A program made the position numbers and the translations under genes. Shown here piece after piece: positions 16,284 through 23,680 of a stretch of 64,000 nt of DNA (positions are counted from its first letter, which is position 1; every line of letters starts with the position of its first letter). The stretch is from Nonomuraea wenchangensis (GTDB lineage: Bacteria > Actinomycetota > Actinomycetes > Streptosporangiales > Streptosporangiaceae), in the NCBI RefSeq assembly GCF_900111685.1, contig NZ_FOHX01000014.1, positions 1 to 64,000 on the forward strand, written 5' to 3'. The notes below the pieces were generated by a model, which worked only from the letters and a program-made list of their open reading frames with translations, searched no databases and was not told the origin of the DNA.

Positions 16284-16320
16284 CTCGGCCATCGCCCCAG
16301 CCTGCGGCGCGGTGGCCGAG
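16284..16320 (+). terminator. Hairpin after the esx pair (attenuator or RNA stabiliser)
   Basis: A 12-bp stem with one G-T wobble (arm CTCGGCCATCGC, 16284-16295; partner GCGGTGGCCGAG, 16309-16320) around a 13-base loop, 20 bp after the esx stop. There is no strong U-tract, so partial termination or 3'-end protection of the esx message is likelier than full stop. This would give more Esx than downstream products. Confidence 0.6.
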
Positions 16321-16344
16321 AGCTCTGTCGTTTGAGGGTGAGGC

Positions 16345-16743
16345 ATGACGCAGAAAGACGCGATGGAGGGCGGTCCCGACCCTCTGGCCGTCGACAAGCA
16401 TCTCTTCGACGGCGATGGGGACGCTCGGGAGAACTCCCCCAAGGCCATCCGTGCGGTCGCGCAGGAGCTGAGGATCAGCTTCGAGGCCATGCTGGGCAAC
16501 GGCGGGCGGCCGAACGGCAACATCAACCAGATGTCCACCGGCAACGAGCTCGGTGCGGCCCAGATCGGGCAGTGGAACGACGCCCTGGCCCTCGCGGCGA
16601 CCGTCGGCTCCAGCAACGCGGGCGCGAAGTTCGCCGAGGTCTACCAGAAGTTCATCGACGCGTACCAGAGCGTGGTCGAGGCCGTCGAGCTCAGCGCGGA
16701 GAACCTGGACCGCGCCCGCAAGGGAAACGAGGGTGACGCCTGA
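16345..16743 (+). CDS. Small helical T7SS protein (PE-like partner of the next gene)
   Basis: 132 residues without a WxG turn. After an acidic N-terminus come helix NSPKAIRAVAQELRISFEAM, a Gly/Asn loop (NGGRPNGNIN), and IGQWNDALALAATVGSSN, then helices to ENLDRARKGNE. It has the same outline as the 128-residue protein at 21.7 kb (helix, GGN loop, GxW, helices ending near the last 15 residues), and each directly precedes a long WXG/PPE-like gene. I infer a heterodimer partner for that product. Its stop overlaps the next start by one base (TGATG). Ribosome-binding site GAGGGTGAGG. Confidence 0.75.
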   Translation: MTQKDAMEGGPDPLAVDKHLFDGDGDARENSPKAIRAVAQELRISFEAMLGNGGRPNGNINQMSTGNELGAAQIGQWNDALALAATVGSSNAGAKFAEVYQKFIDAYQSVVEAVELSAENLDRARKGNEGDA

Positions 16744-18080
16744 TGGGTAAGCGGGAGGTCGTCGTCATCCTCTCCTTCGAGAGGATGCCGCAGGGCGAGA
16801 AGCCCTCGCAGAGCGGCGACGAGATCAAGCAGCTCCTCGGCAACACCGACCCGGGCACCATCTCGGGCGCGGGGCAGACCTACGTGAACGCCTCCACCAA
16901 GGTCGACGCGGCGGTCGGCGCCCTGCAGGAGCACGCCGCCAAGATCGCCGCGGTCTGGAAGGGCCCGGACGCGGCCAAGGCCCGCCACGCGCTGGAGATG
17001 CTGCACGCCTCGGGCCGGGAGCTGTCGACCAAGCTCAACCTCATGGGCGTGGCCCTGCAGAGCTATGCGGGCCGCCTCACGGAGACCCAGGGCAAGGTCA
17101 ACCAGCCGGTGCTCACGGACAGGGTCAGCAAGACCGCCCTGGAGGTGGAGCGGGCGGAGACGCTGCAGGCGCAGAAGGCGCTGCACGAGCTCAACCAGGA
17201 GATCGTCAACCTCTACAACATCCAGGTTCCGCACGACGTCTCGTACGAGCTGCCGACCGTCACGCTCCAGTCGCCGATCAACCCGCAGACCGTGAACTAC
17301 CCGACTGGATCGGGGGCGACCGGCCCCACCCTCGGGTCGGGCAACGGCGGTCCCAACGGCACGGGCTCCTCCGGCCTGGGCTCCGGCTCCACGAGCACGA
17401 ACCCCGGCGGCACCGACCCGAACGGCTCGAACCCGAACGGTTCCAACCCGAACGGCTCGAACCCCAACGGCTCGAACCCGAACGGCTCGAACCCGAACGG
17501 CAACGACCCGAACGGTTCCAACCCGAACGGCAACGACCCGGGCCAGACCCAGAACCCCGGCACGAATCCCGGCACGAACCCAGGGACGAATCCCGGGACC
17601 AACCCCGGCACGAACCCCGGCGACGGCACCGTCCCCCCGGTCATCGGCAACGAGGACCGCACGACCACCGACGGCAGCTCCGGTACGGACCCGCGCCGCA
17701 CCGACATGGCCAGCTTCCAGCCGCAGGCGACCCCCACGCTGAACCCGTCCGCCTTCACCCCGACGTTCACCGGCACCACGCCGGGGGCCATCACCACGAT
17801 CACCCCGCCGCCGAGCATCGGCTACACGCCGGGAGGCATCACTCCGGGCGGCGTCCCCTCCGTGATCGGCTCGCCGGGCCTCATCGCTGGGCAGTCGCCC
17901 GCGGCGGCGGCCGGTCTGCGCGGCGCGGGCGGGGTCGCCGGCGGAATGCCGCTCATGCCGCTCACGGGAGCCGGCGGCGGCGGAGGCGGGGGAAGCGACC
18001 TGGAGCGGAACACGTTCCTGTCCGAGGACCCGAACTGCTGGACGACAGCGCATGACACCACGGATCCCGTGATCGGATGA
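16743..18080 (+). CDS. PPE-like WXG protein with NPNGS/NPGT repeats and conserved C-terminal module
   Basis: 445 residues. Residues 30-170 form a helical domain with VWKGPDAAK (WxG). Then come low-complexity Asn-Pro-Asn-Gly-Ser and Asn-Pro-Gly-Thr repeats (~225-292), an S/T/P-rich stretch, and a C-terminal module GMPLMPLTGAGGGGGG...TFLSEDPNCW...PVIG shared with two other proteins here. The start chosen is ATG 16743 (1-base overlap). A second in-frame ATG at 16785 (MPQGEKPS) lies in a perfect hairpin and would give a 431-residue product. Likely exported by the T7SS with its upstream partner. ATGA overlap with the next gene. Confidence 0.8.
   Translation: MGKREVVVILSFERMPQGEKPSQSGDEIKQLLGNTDPGTISGAGQTYVNASTKVDAAVGALQEHAAKIAAVWKGPDAAKARHALEMLHASGRELSTKLNLMGVALQSYAGRLTETQGKVNQPVLTDRVSKTALEVERAETLQAQKALHELNQEIVNLYNIQVPHDVSYELPTVTLQSPINPQTVNYPTGSGATGPTLGSGNGGPNGTGSSGLGSGSTSTNPGGTDPNGSNPNGSNPNGSNPNGSNPNGSNPNGNDPNGSNPNGNDPGQTQNPGTNPGTNPGTNPGTNPGTNPGDGTVPPVIGNEDRTTTDGSSGTDPRRTDMASFQPQATPTLNPSAFTPTFTGTTPGAITTITPPPSIGYTPGGITPGGVPSVIGSPGLIAGQSPAAAAGLRGAGGVAGGMPLMPLTGAGGGGGGGSDLERNTFLSEDPNCWTTAHDTTDPVIG
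16766..16787 (+). promoter_or_regulatory. Hairpin masking an internal start codon
   Basis: Perfect 9-bp stem CATCCTCTC / GAGAGGATG with a CTTC tetraloop. Its right arm contains both a GAGAGG and the in-frame ATG at 16785. It lies 23 bases inside the long PPE-like gene. Confidence 0.5.
17415..17620. repeat. 15-bp NPNGS and 12-bp NPGT coding repeats
   Basis: Tandem units encoding Asn-Pro-Asn-Gly-Ser/Asn (about eight copies) followed by Asn-Pro-Gly-Thr (about six) inside the PPE-like gene. Codons differ slightly between copies (AACCCGAACGGCTCG against AACCCCAACGGCTCG). This indicates expansion followed by drift. Confidence 0.85.
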
Positions 18081-19162
18081 GCGACCCCTACATCCCGGGC
18101 ATGCCGGGCCTCACCGCCGGCGGCAAGCCGTCGTCGGGCATCTCCTTCACCAAGGAGGAGCTGTCCAAGGCCGGCGGGAAGATCAACGATCAGACCAAGC
18201 TCATCGGCCAGGTGGACGCGCGGTCCGAGAGCCTGCCCGTGCCCTGGCCGCACTTCGGGGTGCTCGGCTGGGGCGTGCAGAACGTGCACGAGAAGGCCAT
18301 CCAGAGTCAGCGTGAGGCGCTGGCCAGGGCCAAGGAGGCGCTGGAGAGCTGGGACCCCGCACTGCGTGCCGCCGACAAGAACTACACCAAGGCCGACGAC
18401 GCCAGCGGCGATCCCAACAACCTGCCGAAGACGACGCTCCCGGGCGGTGGCCTCCCTAACACCAAGCTGCCCAAGACGAACCTCCCGAACACCGACCTGC
18501 CCAAGACGAACCTCCCGAACACGAACCTCCCCAACACCGACCTGCCGAACACGAACCTCCCGAACACGAACCTCCCCAACACCGACCTGCCCAACAGCGA
18601 CGTCCCCGGCGGCAACCTGCCGAACACGAACCTCCCCGGCACCGACCTGCCGAACGGCAACCTGCCCGGCGCGAACCTCCCCGGCACAGACCTGCCGAAG
18701 ACGAACCTGCCGGGCCTGGACCCGGCCGACACCCGGGTCCCCGACCTCGACGCCGCGCTGAACCCGAACCGGACCGACCTGTCGTCGTTCCAGCCCACGG
18801 CCACGCCCACGCCGCAGGTGCCCGGGTTCGACCCCAGCTCCAGCGGGCTCGGCACCCGGACGAACGTCCCCGGCTCCCTCGGCCTGCCCGGCACCGGCTC
18901 GGTCCCTGGCACCGGCGTCGGCGGGGGCATCGGCCTCGGCGGGGGCCTACCCGGCAACGCGGCCGCCGCCGGAATGCGTGGCGCAGGGGCAGGCATGTCC
19001 GGCATGCCCATGATGCCGATGATGCCGATGAGCGGCGCGGGGAACGCGAACCAGGAACGCGACCGCGACAAGACCGTCGGCCTCGGCGAGGACGAGGGCG
19101 TCTGGGGCGGTGACGAGGACATCGCGCCGCCGGTGCTCGGTCTGGAGGACGATCTTCTGTGA
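18077..19162 (+). CDS. T7SS substrate with LPNTN/LPNTD pentad repeats and conserved C-terminal module
   Basis: 361 residues. The N-terminal ~115 residues are mostly helical and contain NYTKADD, a clean YxxxD type VII secretion signal, at the end of the last helix. Residues ~115-215 are about twenty pentads of the form T-N/D-L-P-N/K/G. After an S/P/T linker (TDLSSFQP, also in the previous protein as TDMASFQP) comes the shared C-terminal module GMPMMPMMPMSGAGNANQE...LGEDEGVW...PPVLG. ATGA overlap upstream and GTGA overlap downstream bind it into the operon. Function unknown. Confidence 0.8.
   Translation: MSDPYIPGMPGLTAGGKPSSGISFTKEELSKAGGKINDQTKLIGQVDARSESLPVPWPHFGVLGWGVQNVHEKAIQSQREALARAKEALESWDPALRAADKNYTKADDASGDPNNLPKTTLPGGGLPNTKLPKTNLPNTDLPKTNLPNTNLPNTDLPNTNLPNTNLPNTDLPNSDVPGGNLPNTNLPGTDLPNGNLPGANLPGTDLPKTNLPGLDPADTRVPDLDAALNPNRTDLSSFQPTATPTPQVPGFDPSSSGLGTRTNVPGSLGLPGTGSVPGTGVGGGIGLGGGLPGNAAAAGMRGAGAGMSGMPMMPMMPMSGAGNANQERDRDKTVGLGEDEGVWGGDEDIAPPVLGLEDDLL
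18421..18720. repeat. 15-bp tandem repeats coding LP(N/K/G)T(N/D)
   Basis: About twenty head-to-tail 15-bp units, consensus AACCTCCCGAACACG with synonymous and D/N variation, make up a quarter of the gene. Longer periods of 30 and 45 bp are visible, which suggests growth by duplication of blocks. Confidence 0.88.
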
Positions 19163-19935
19163 GCATCTACAAAGAGATGTCCATGGCCGCCGCCGCCACC
19201 GCCTTGGGCTCGGCCTTCTTCATCGCCCAGCCCTGGGCCTTCTACGTCGCCAGCGCCATCGGCACCCTGGTCTCGGACCCGGAAGGCATGGAGAACGCGG
19301 CCAAGAACTGGCGCACGTCCGATCACAGGGGTGAAGTCGAGGAACTGGACAAGCTGGACGCCGAGCTGGCCAACCTGAAGACGCAGCTCCAGGACGACGG
19401 CACGTGGGAGGGCGAGGCGTTCAAGTCCTTCGAGACCGTGCACGCGAGCTACAAGGACTCGCTCAAGCAGCTCAAGGAGGTCCGCAACGCCACGGGCGAC
19501 GGCGTCGACTCGACGGCGGGCTTCTACAAGGTGTGCACCTACGTCTGCTGCACCATCGCCGCCGCCATGGCCGGGCTCGCCATCTACAAGGTGGTCTCGA
19601 AGGCCAGCCCGCTCACCGCCGCCTTCTCCGAGGGCGTGGCCGCCGCGTTCGGTAAGATCACTCTCACCGCGATCAAGAAGGTGCTCGGCAAGCAGATCAT
19701 GGTGGCCGGCGGTCTCACCTTCGCCCTGTACTCCGCCATCCAGGCGAGCGAGATGGCCGGCAAGGTCTTCCCCACCCTCAAGGCCCTCCCGACCGAGATG
19801 TCCACCATGCAGAACGGCGGAAAGACGCCGTTCACCCAGGACGGGCTGGAGTACAACGAGGACGCCGGCTCCCTCATGCCGAAGATGGACGAGGCCACGG
19901 CGAAGAAGTACGGCGGCAGCGGCCTCTCGGCCTAG
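19159..19935 (+). CDS. WXG-type T7SS membrane protein, unknown function
   Basis: 258 residues, GTG start overlapping the previous stop (GTGA). A hydrophobic segment (AAAATALGSAFFIAQPWAFYVASAIG, approximate residues 10-35) precedes a WXG-like helical hairpin with DDGTWEGEAFKSF (~residue 85). Two more hydrophobic segments follow (~125-145 and ~180-195). The C-terminus is acidic (EYNEDAGSLMPKMDEATAKKYGG). It is the last gene of the rightward esx operon and resembles the 287-residue protein at 6 kb in its TM-WxG-TM organisation. It may be a membrane-inserted or LXG/PPE-like partner; no named family is recognised. Confidence 0.72.
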   Translation: MSIYKEMSMAAAATALGSAFFIAQPWAFYVASAIGTLVSDPEGMENAAKNWRTSDHRGEVEELDKLDAELANLKTQLQDDGTWEGEAFKSFETVHASYKDSLKQLKEVRNATGDGVDSTAGFYKVCTYVCCTIAAAMAGLAIYKVVSKASPLTAAFSEGVAAAFGKITLTAIKKVLGKQIMVAGGLTFALYSAIQASEMAGKVFPTLKALPTEMSTMQNGGKTPFTQDGLEYNEDAGSLMPKMDEATAKKYGGSGLSA

Positions 19936-19944
19936 CGTCACCGC

Positions 19945-20190
19945 TCAGGAGGGCCGGACCTCCGGGCAGCGGACCCCGTCGGCCGCGACCGACCGCGAGA
20001 TCAGGTAGCGGTCGACCGCGCCGACGGTGCCCGCGCTCCGGCCGTACACGGTGTGTCCCGAGCCCTCGTACGTGAGCACGCGGGCCTTCGCACCGATCTG
20101 CCCGGCCGTGCTGAGCGTCCACCGGTAGCCGGTGGCGGGGTCGTTCAGCGAGGAGGCCGGCAGGATCGTCGTCAGGGCCTCTGTCCTGTC
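19945..20190 (-). pseudogene. 5'-truncated alpha/beta hydrolase, TAP-like C-terminal domain remnant
   Basis: Immediately after the eccB stop, the leftward strand encodes about 80 residues with no start codon in frame: ILPASSLNDPATGYRW, then RVLTYEGSGHTVYGRS, AVDRYLISR and RCPEV before TGA at 19945-19947. The order DPATxYRW, GHxVYGRS and VDRYL is that of the C-terminal domain of secreted tripeptidyl-aminopeptidase-like alpha/beta hydrolases, with the catalytic His in GSGHTVYG. The Ser and Asp parts are absent. It abuts eccB without a gap, so a deletion or insertion of the eccB segment removed the 5' end. Confidence 0.72.
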
Positions 20191-20191
20191 G

Positions 20192-21628
20192 TCACTGGGC
20201 AGGGGTCTGGGGCTGGATGCCCTGCACCTCCTGCACCGGCGTCCTGGCCGCCGCCGGGTCCAGCGCCGGCCCGTCGGGGATCAGCCGCAGCAGGTGGGCG
20301 GGCACCGGCGCGACGTCCTTGGCGTCGTACCCCAGCTTGGTCACCAGGTCCGCCGACACCAGCGGATACCTCCGGCCCTGCTCCGTGATCAGGGAGTACT
20401 GCTGCACCGCCGCGAGCTGCCCGTCGCCCGGCAGGGTCCCGGCCAGCACCGCGCTGCCCGCAGGGAGCAGCACCTGGTCCACCTTCTCCGCGCCGGCGCT
20501 CGCGCCCGGCGTCGGGATGCGCATGGCGCCGCCCGTGGTCAGCACGGCCCGCGCCGAGCCCTTCTCCGTGTCACGGTAGACCGCGCAGAGCGGGGCCGAG
20601 ACGCCCGGCGAGCGGAACCGCGGCATCGTGTCCGGCAGCCCGCTGTTGAGCATCTGGTGCGCCGACGCCTTGGCCGCGTTGGCGCTCGCCGCGTCGATCG
20701 CCGTCTCGCGCACCTGCTGCCGGCCGTAGGCGGCCTTGCTGGCCGGGTCCAGGAGCAGCATCATCGCCTGCGTGTGCTTGATCGGCGCCAGCCCGTCGGC
20801 CAGGAGCACATACCAGCGCTCGCCCGCGCCGGCCACCGACGGCACCTTGTAGACCTGCCCGACCCTGGACGCCGTGCCGCCCGGCCCGCGTACCTTCTTG
20901 CCCCGCTGCGGAACCCCCGGGGCGGCGAAGTCGACGCCGGCCGGGATAGCGTTGATCCACGACGCCGGGACGCGGCGGGGCGACTGGTCGGTGAGGCGGT
21001 CCACGTTCGTCACGCGCATGCGCTGGTTGGCCCAGAGCACCCAGCTCTGCTGCCCGTCGTTGACGACCATCGCCTCGCCGCCGACGGGCGTCCCGCCGAC
21101 GTCCATGCCGCCCACGAGCGTCACGAACGGCTTGCGTACCCCCGAGGCGTCCGCGCCCTCGACCACGCACGCCGACCAGGGGGCCTTGACCAGCCGCTCA
21201 CGCTTCGGCAGCGAGTCCGGCGCGCCCTGGATGCCCACCTTCTGCCCGCGCGCGAACCCGGCCAGCGAGTCCGTGGAGACCGTCCGCACCTTGACGTCGT
21301 CGTTGTCGAGCAGGAGCCGGGCGGAGACGTAGTTGGCGACCGGCTGGAGCTTGCCGGTCTGCTGGTTGTAGACGTAGGAGGCGCCGGTCTCCTCCTCGAC
21401 GAGGAGCTGCCCGGCCTCGGTGAGCTTGGTGGCGTTGCCCGGCTTGAGCAGCCCCCAGATCCCGAACGCGGCCACGACCAGCACCGCGATCAGGATGCCC
21501 GCGAACGTGGCGACGTTCTGCCTGCGCATGGGCGACTCGGGGACGTCCGGCTCCCCCTGCAGCAACGCGAGACCCAGGCGCTGCGTCATGAGCCGATGCG
21601 CCTGATAAAGATCTTTCTGCGTCTGCAT
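20192..21628 (-). CDS. eccB: Type VII secretion protein EccB
   Basis: 478 residues. The cytoplasmic N-terminus MQTQKDLYQAHRLMTQRL and SPMRRQ, one TM helix (~41-63, ATFAGILIAVLVVAAFGIWG), and a large extracellular domain match EccB of ESX complexes. The extracellular part includes Cys at SACVVEG and PLCAVY, probably a disulfide, and the family motif GLAPIKHTQAMML. EccB belongs to the core inner-membrane complex with EccC and EccD. No Shine-Dalgarno is present; TAACAT (21642-21637) ends 8 bases before the ATG, so the message may be leaderless. It stands alone, diverging from the 21.7 kb PE/PPE-like pair. Confidence 0.93.
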   Translation of the reverse strand: MQTQKDLYQAHRLMTQRLGLALLQGEPDVPESPMRRQNVATFAGILIAVLVVAAFGIWGLLKPGNATKLTEAGQLLVEEETGASYVYNQQTGKLQPVANYVSARLLLDNDDVKVRTVSTDSLAGFARGQKVGIQGAPDSLPKRERLVKAPWSACVVEGADASGVRKPFVTLVGGMDVGGTPVGGEAMVVNDGQQSWVLWANQRMRVTNVDRLTDQSPRRVPASWINAIPAGVDFAAPGVPQRGKKVRGPGGTASRVGQVYKVPSVAGAGERWYVLLADGLAPIKHTQAMMLLLDPASKAAYGRQQVRETAIDAASANAAKASAHQMLNSGLPDTMPRFRSPGVSAPLCAVYRDTEKGSARAVLTTGGAMRIPTPGASAGAEKVDQVLLPAGSAVLAGTLPGDGQLAAVQQYSLITEQGRRYPLVSADLVTKLGYDAKDVAPVPAHLLRLIPDGPALDPAAARTPVQEVQGIQPQTPAQ

Positions 21629-21636
21629 AGCGCATC

Positions 21637-21642
21637 ATGTTA
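21637..21642 (-). promoter_or_regulatory. eccB: Candidate -10 for leaderless eccB
   Basis: TAACAT on the minus strand, fitting TAnnnT, 8 bases before the ATG with no ribosome-binding site between. The -35 is not clear. Confidence 0.4.
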
Positions 21643-21722
21643 CGCATGTTGACACTGAGTCTTCTGTACGGAAAAGGAACATTCAAGTAAGGTGCTTGAT
21701 CGAGTGCCGAGGGGGAGGTCTC

Positions 21723-22109
21723 GTGGGAGAAACGCAACCGCCCAAGAACTGGCCCGGCCTGGAAGCCGAGCGTGACGGCGTCACGTACGACGCGAAGAAG
21801 ATCGCCAGCATCGCCGAGGCGCTGCGCGAAGCCATGAAGCCGATGGGTGGCGGCAACTACGGCGAATACCCGGGTTCCATCCATGACCTCAGCCTCAACG
21901 GTTCACTCAAGGCCGAGAGCGACCATCTGCGGAGCGTCGGCCGCTGGCAGGCCGGCGAGTCCTTCGCCGACACGCTGGACCAGGCCCACCGGGAGTTCCT
22001 GAACGTCTACGAGGAAGCCCTGAACAACCTGTCCGTCGCCATCGCCCTGGTGAACGCGGGAGCGGGCAACTACAAGATCACGAACGCGGCCAACGAGGGC
22101 GGAGGCTGA
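21723..22109 (+). CDS. Small helical T7SS protein (second PE-like partner)
   Basis: 128 residues from GTG 21723, preceded by a strong GGGGGAGG. Helix DAKKIASIAEALREAMKPM, a loop GGGNYGEYPG, SVGRWQAGESFADTLDQAHREF, then VYEEALNNLSVAIALV. The outline matches the 132-residue protein at 16.3 kb. It precedes a long WXG/PPE-like gene by 4 bp, so the two are likely translated together and may form a PE-PPE-like heterodimer. No clear YxxxD/E signal. An ATG at 21696 is in frame but lacks a ribosome-binding site. Confidence 0.74.
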   Translation: MGETQPPKNWPGLEAERDGVTYDAKKIASIAEALREAMKPMGGGNYGEYPGSIHDLSLNGSLKAESDHLRSVGRWQAGESFADTLDQAHREFLNVYEEALNNLSVAIALVNAGAGNYKITNAANEGGG

Positions 22110-22113
22110 GCGC

Positions 22114-23487
22114 ATGGGCGGCGAGAAGAAGAAGACCCACTGGCTGAAGTCCAGCTGCGGCGACTGGTCCGTGGAGACGGACGGCCGTCACGTCGCCGGG
22201 GTCGTGAGCTTCATCAAGGGCTTCAACGCCGAGCGCATCGCCCAGGCCGCCACCGCGTACAAGGACGCGCACAAGGCCGTCGGCGACGTCCAGAAGGCCC
22301 TGGAGGAGCAGGCCGGCCAGCTCGCGAAGGTGTGGGACGGCAAGGCCTCCGTCGAGGCGCAGAAGGCCCTCGGCATCCTGCACGTGACGCTGGGCGAGCT
22401 GGCCACCAAGCTCCAGAAGATGCACGAGCCCGTCCAGGCCCTCTCCACCGTGGTGCGCAAGCACCAGGAGTTCATCGACGACGACATCAAGGGCATCCTG
22501 CCGACCTGGGCGAACCAGGGCGGAATGCTCGGGGGCACCTGGGACGACAGCGTCCCCGACCTCTTCAGCACCTACAGCGGCGTCTACGCCGGCGACAACG
22601 CGAAGAACGACTTCGGCTCGCAGGACGAGCTGGCCGGCCTCCACCTGAAGACGTTCGCCAACGACCTGGCGCACGTCCACACGATGATCCCGGACACCGT
22701 GGAGAAGGTGCTCAGGGACATCGACTACCCGACGGGGCCGCAGATCACCCCGCCGACGGTCACGTACCCGAAGGGCGGCCCGCCGTACCCGACCGGCAAC
22801 CCCGACCCGTACGGGCCGGGCGGCCTCCAGACCAACCCGATCAACTACGACCCTTCGGCGACGGACCCCAACAACCGTTTCCCGACGAACCAGCCGAACC
22901 CGAACGCCCTCGACCCGAACGCCTTCGACCCCAACGGCACCAACCCGAACGGCACCGGCGACCCCAACGGGACGAACGGCAACAACGGCAACGGGACGGG
23001 CAACCCCGGCGCGCCGACCTTCCAGAACCCGGACACCTCGTCGCTCGGCTCCAACTCGCCGAACGGCTCGAACCCGGCGTTCAACCCGGCCGCCTACCAG
23101 GACCCGTCCGCCAACCGCACCACCAGCCTCCAGGACTACACCCCCACGAACACCAACGGCTGGACCCCGACCACCGGCACCGCCCACCCCAGCACCACGG
23201 GCAACACCGGGTACAACATGCCGTCGACGTCGTACCCGCCGGGCACCACCGCGGGAGGCCCGGGCACGGCGACGGGCGGAGGCATCACCGGCGCGAACCC
23301 GGCCATCACCACCGCCGCCACCCGCGCCACCACCGGCAACGCGGGCATGCCCTTCCTCCCGATGGGCGCCGGCGGCGGGGGCGGGGCGCAACACTCCGAG
23401 AAGCAGGAGTCAACGACCTGGCTCCACGAGGACGACGACGTCTGGGGCACCGACTCCGACTCAGTAGTGAACAGCCAAATCGGCTGA
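22114..23487 (+). CDS. PPE-like WXG protein with NPNG repeats and conserved C-terminal module
   Basis: 457 residues. The N-terminal ~210 residues are helical, with KVWDGKASVEAQ (WxG, ~residue 72) and a long coiled section. Linker residues ~210-375 are rich in Asn, Pro, Thr and Gly with irregular DPNA/NPNGT units. The C-terminus repeats the shared module: GMPFLPMGAGGGGGA, then TTWLHEDDDVWG and ending SQIG. Compared with the 16.7 kb paralogue the repeats are less regular. Likely a T7SS substrate, with the 21.7 kb protein as partner. Its last codons form the first unit of the ~32-bp tandem array described separately. Confidence 0.8.
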   Translation: MGGEKKKTHWLKSSCGDWSVETDGRHVAGVVSFIKGFNAERIAQAATAYKDAHKAVGDVQKALEEQAGQLAKVWDGKASVEAQKALGILHVTLGELATKLQKMHEPVQALSTVVRKHQEFIDDDIKGILPTWANQGGMLGGTWDDSVPDLFSTYSGVYAGDNAKNDFGSQDELAGLHLKTFANDLAHVHTMIPDTVEKVLRDIDYPTGPQITPPTVTYPKGGPPYPTGNPDPYGPGGLQTNPINYDPSATDPNNRFPTNQPNPNALDPNAFDPNGTNPNGTGDPNGTNGNNGNGTGNPGAPTFQNPDTSSLGSNSPNGSNPAFNPAAYQDPSANRTTSLQDYTPTNTNGWTPTTGTAHPSTTGNTGYNMPSTSYPPGTTAGGPGTATGGGITGANPAITTAATRATTGNAGMPFLPMGAGGGGGAQHSEKQESTTWLHEDDDVWGTDSDSVVNSQIG

Positions 23488-23680
23488 CCTTCTTTACGAA
23501 AACAGCCGGCATCGGCCGACCCCTCCTGCAGAAACAGCCGGGATTGGCCGACCTCGCTTGCGCGGACCGCCGGACCAGCTGAGCCCATCCGGCGCAGACA
23601 ACCGGACCGGCTGAGCCCTATTGCGGAAACGGCCGGACCTGCCGACTCCTCCCACCGACGAATCAGCCGATGTCGGGAAG
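23471..23680. repeat. Degenerate ~32-bp tandem repeat array (7 units)
   Basis: Units begin at about 23471, 23502, 23534, 23566, 23598, 23629 and 23663, i.e. every 31-34 bp. Each begins with a conserved ~18-base core, loosely ACAGCCGGAYYGGCYGACC, followed by ~12 less conserved bases often containing TTGCGGAA-like sequence. Several cores have short inverted arms (AGCC..GGCT, CCGA..TCGG). The first unit covers the stop of the plus-strand PPE-like gene and the last covers the stop of the minus-strand ATPase, so the array fills the convergent gap exactly. Confidence 0.75.

Noticed and set aside
18421..18720. True pentapeptide-repeat beta-helix protein
   Set aside because: Pro at the fourth position of nearly every unit is unlike the known family; left as an observation only.
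21650..21655. TTGACA as -35 of a rightward promoter before the 21.7 kb gene
   Set aside because: No -10 at a fitting distance was found.
23488..23660. Open frame continuing past the PPE-like stop
   Set aside because: The stop is at the conserved SQIG end of the shared module; the rest is the repeat array without coding features.
23471..23680. CRISPR array
   Set aside because: Units are degenerate, spacing of ~32 bp leaves no spacer of normal length, no cas genes nearby.
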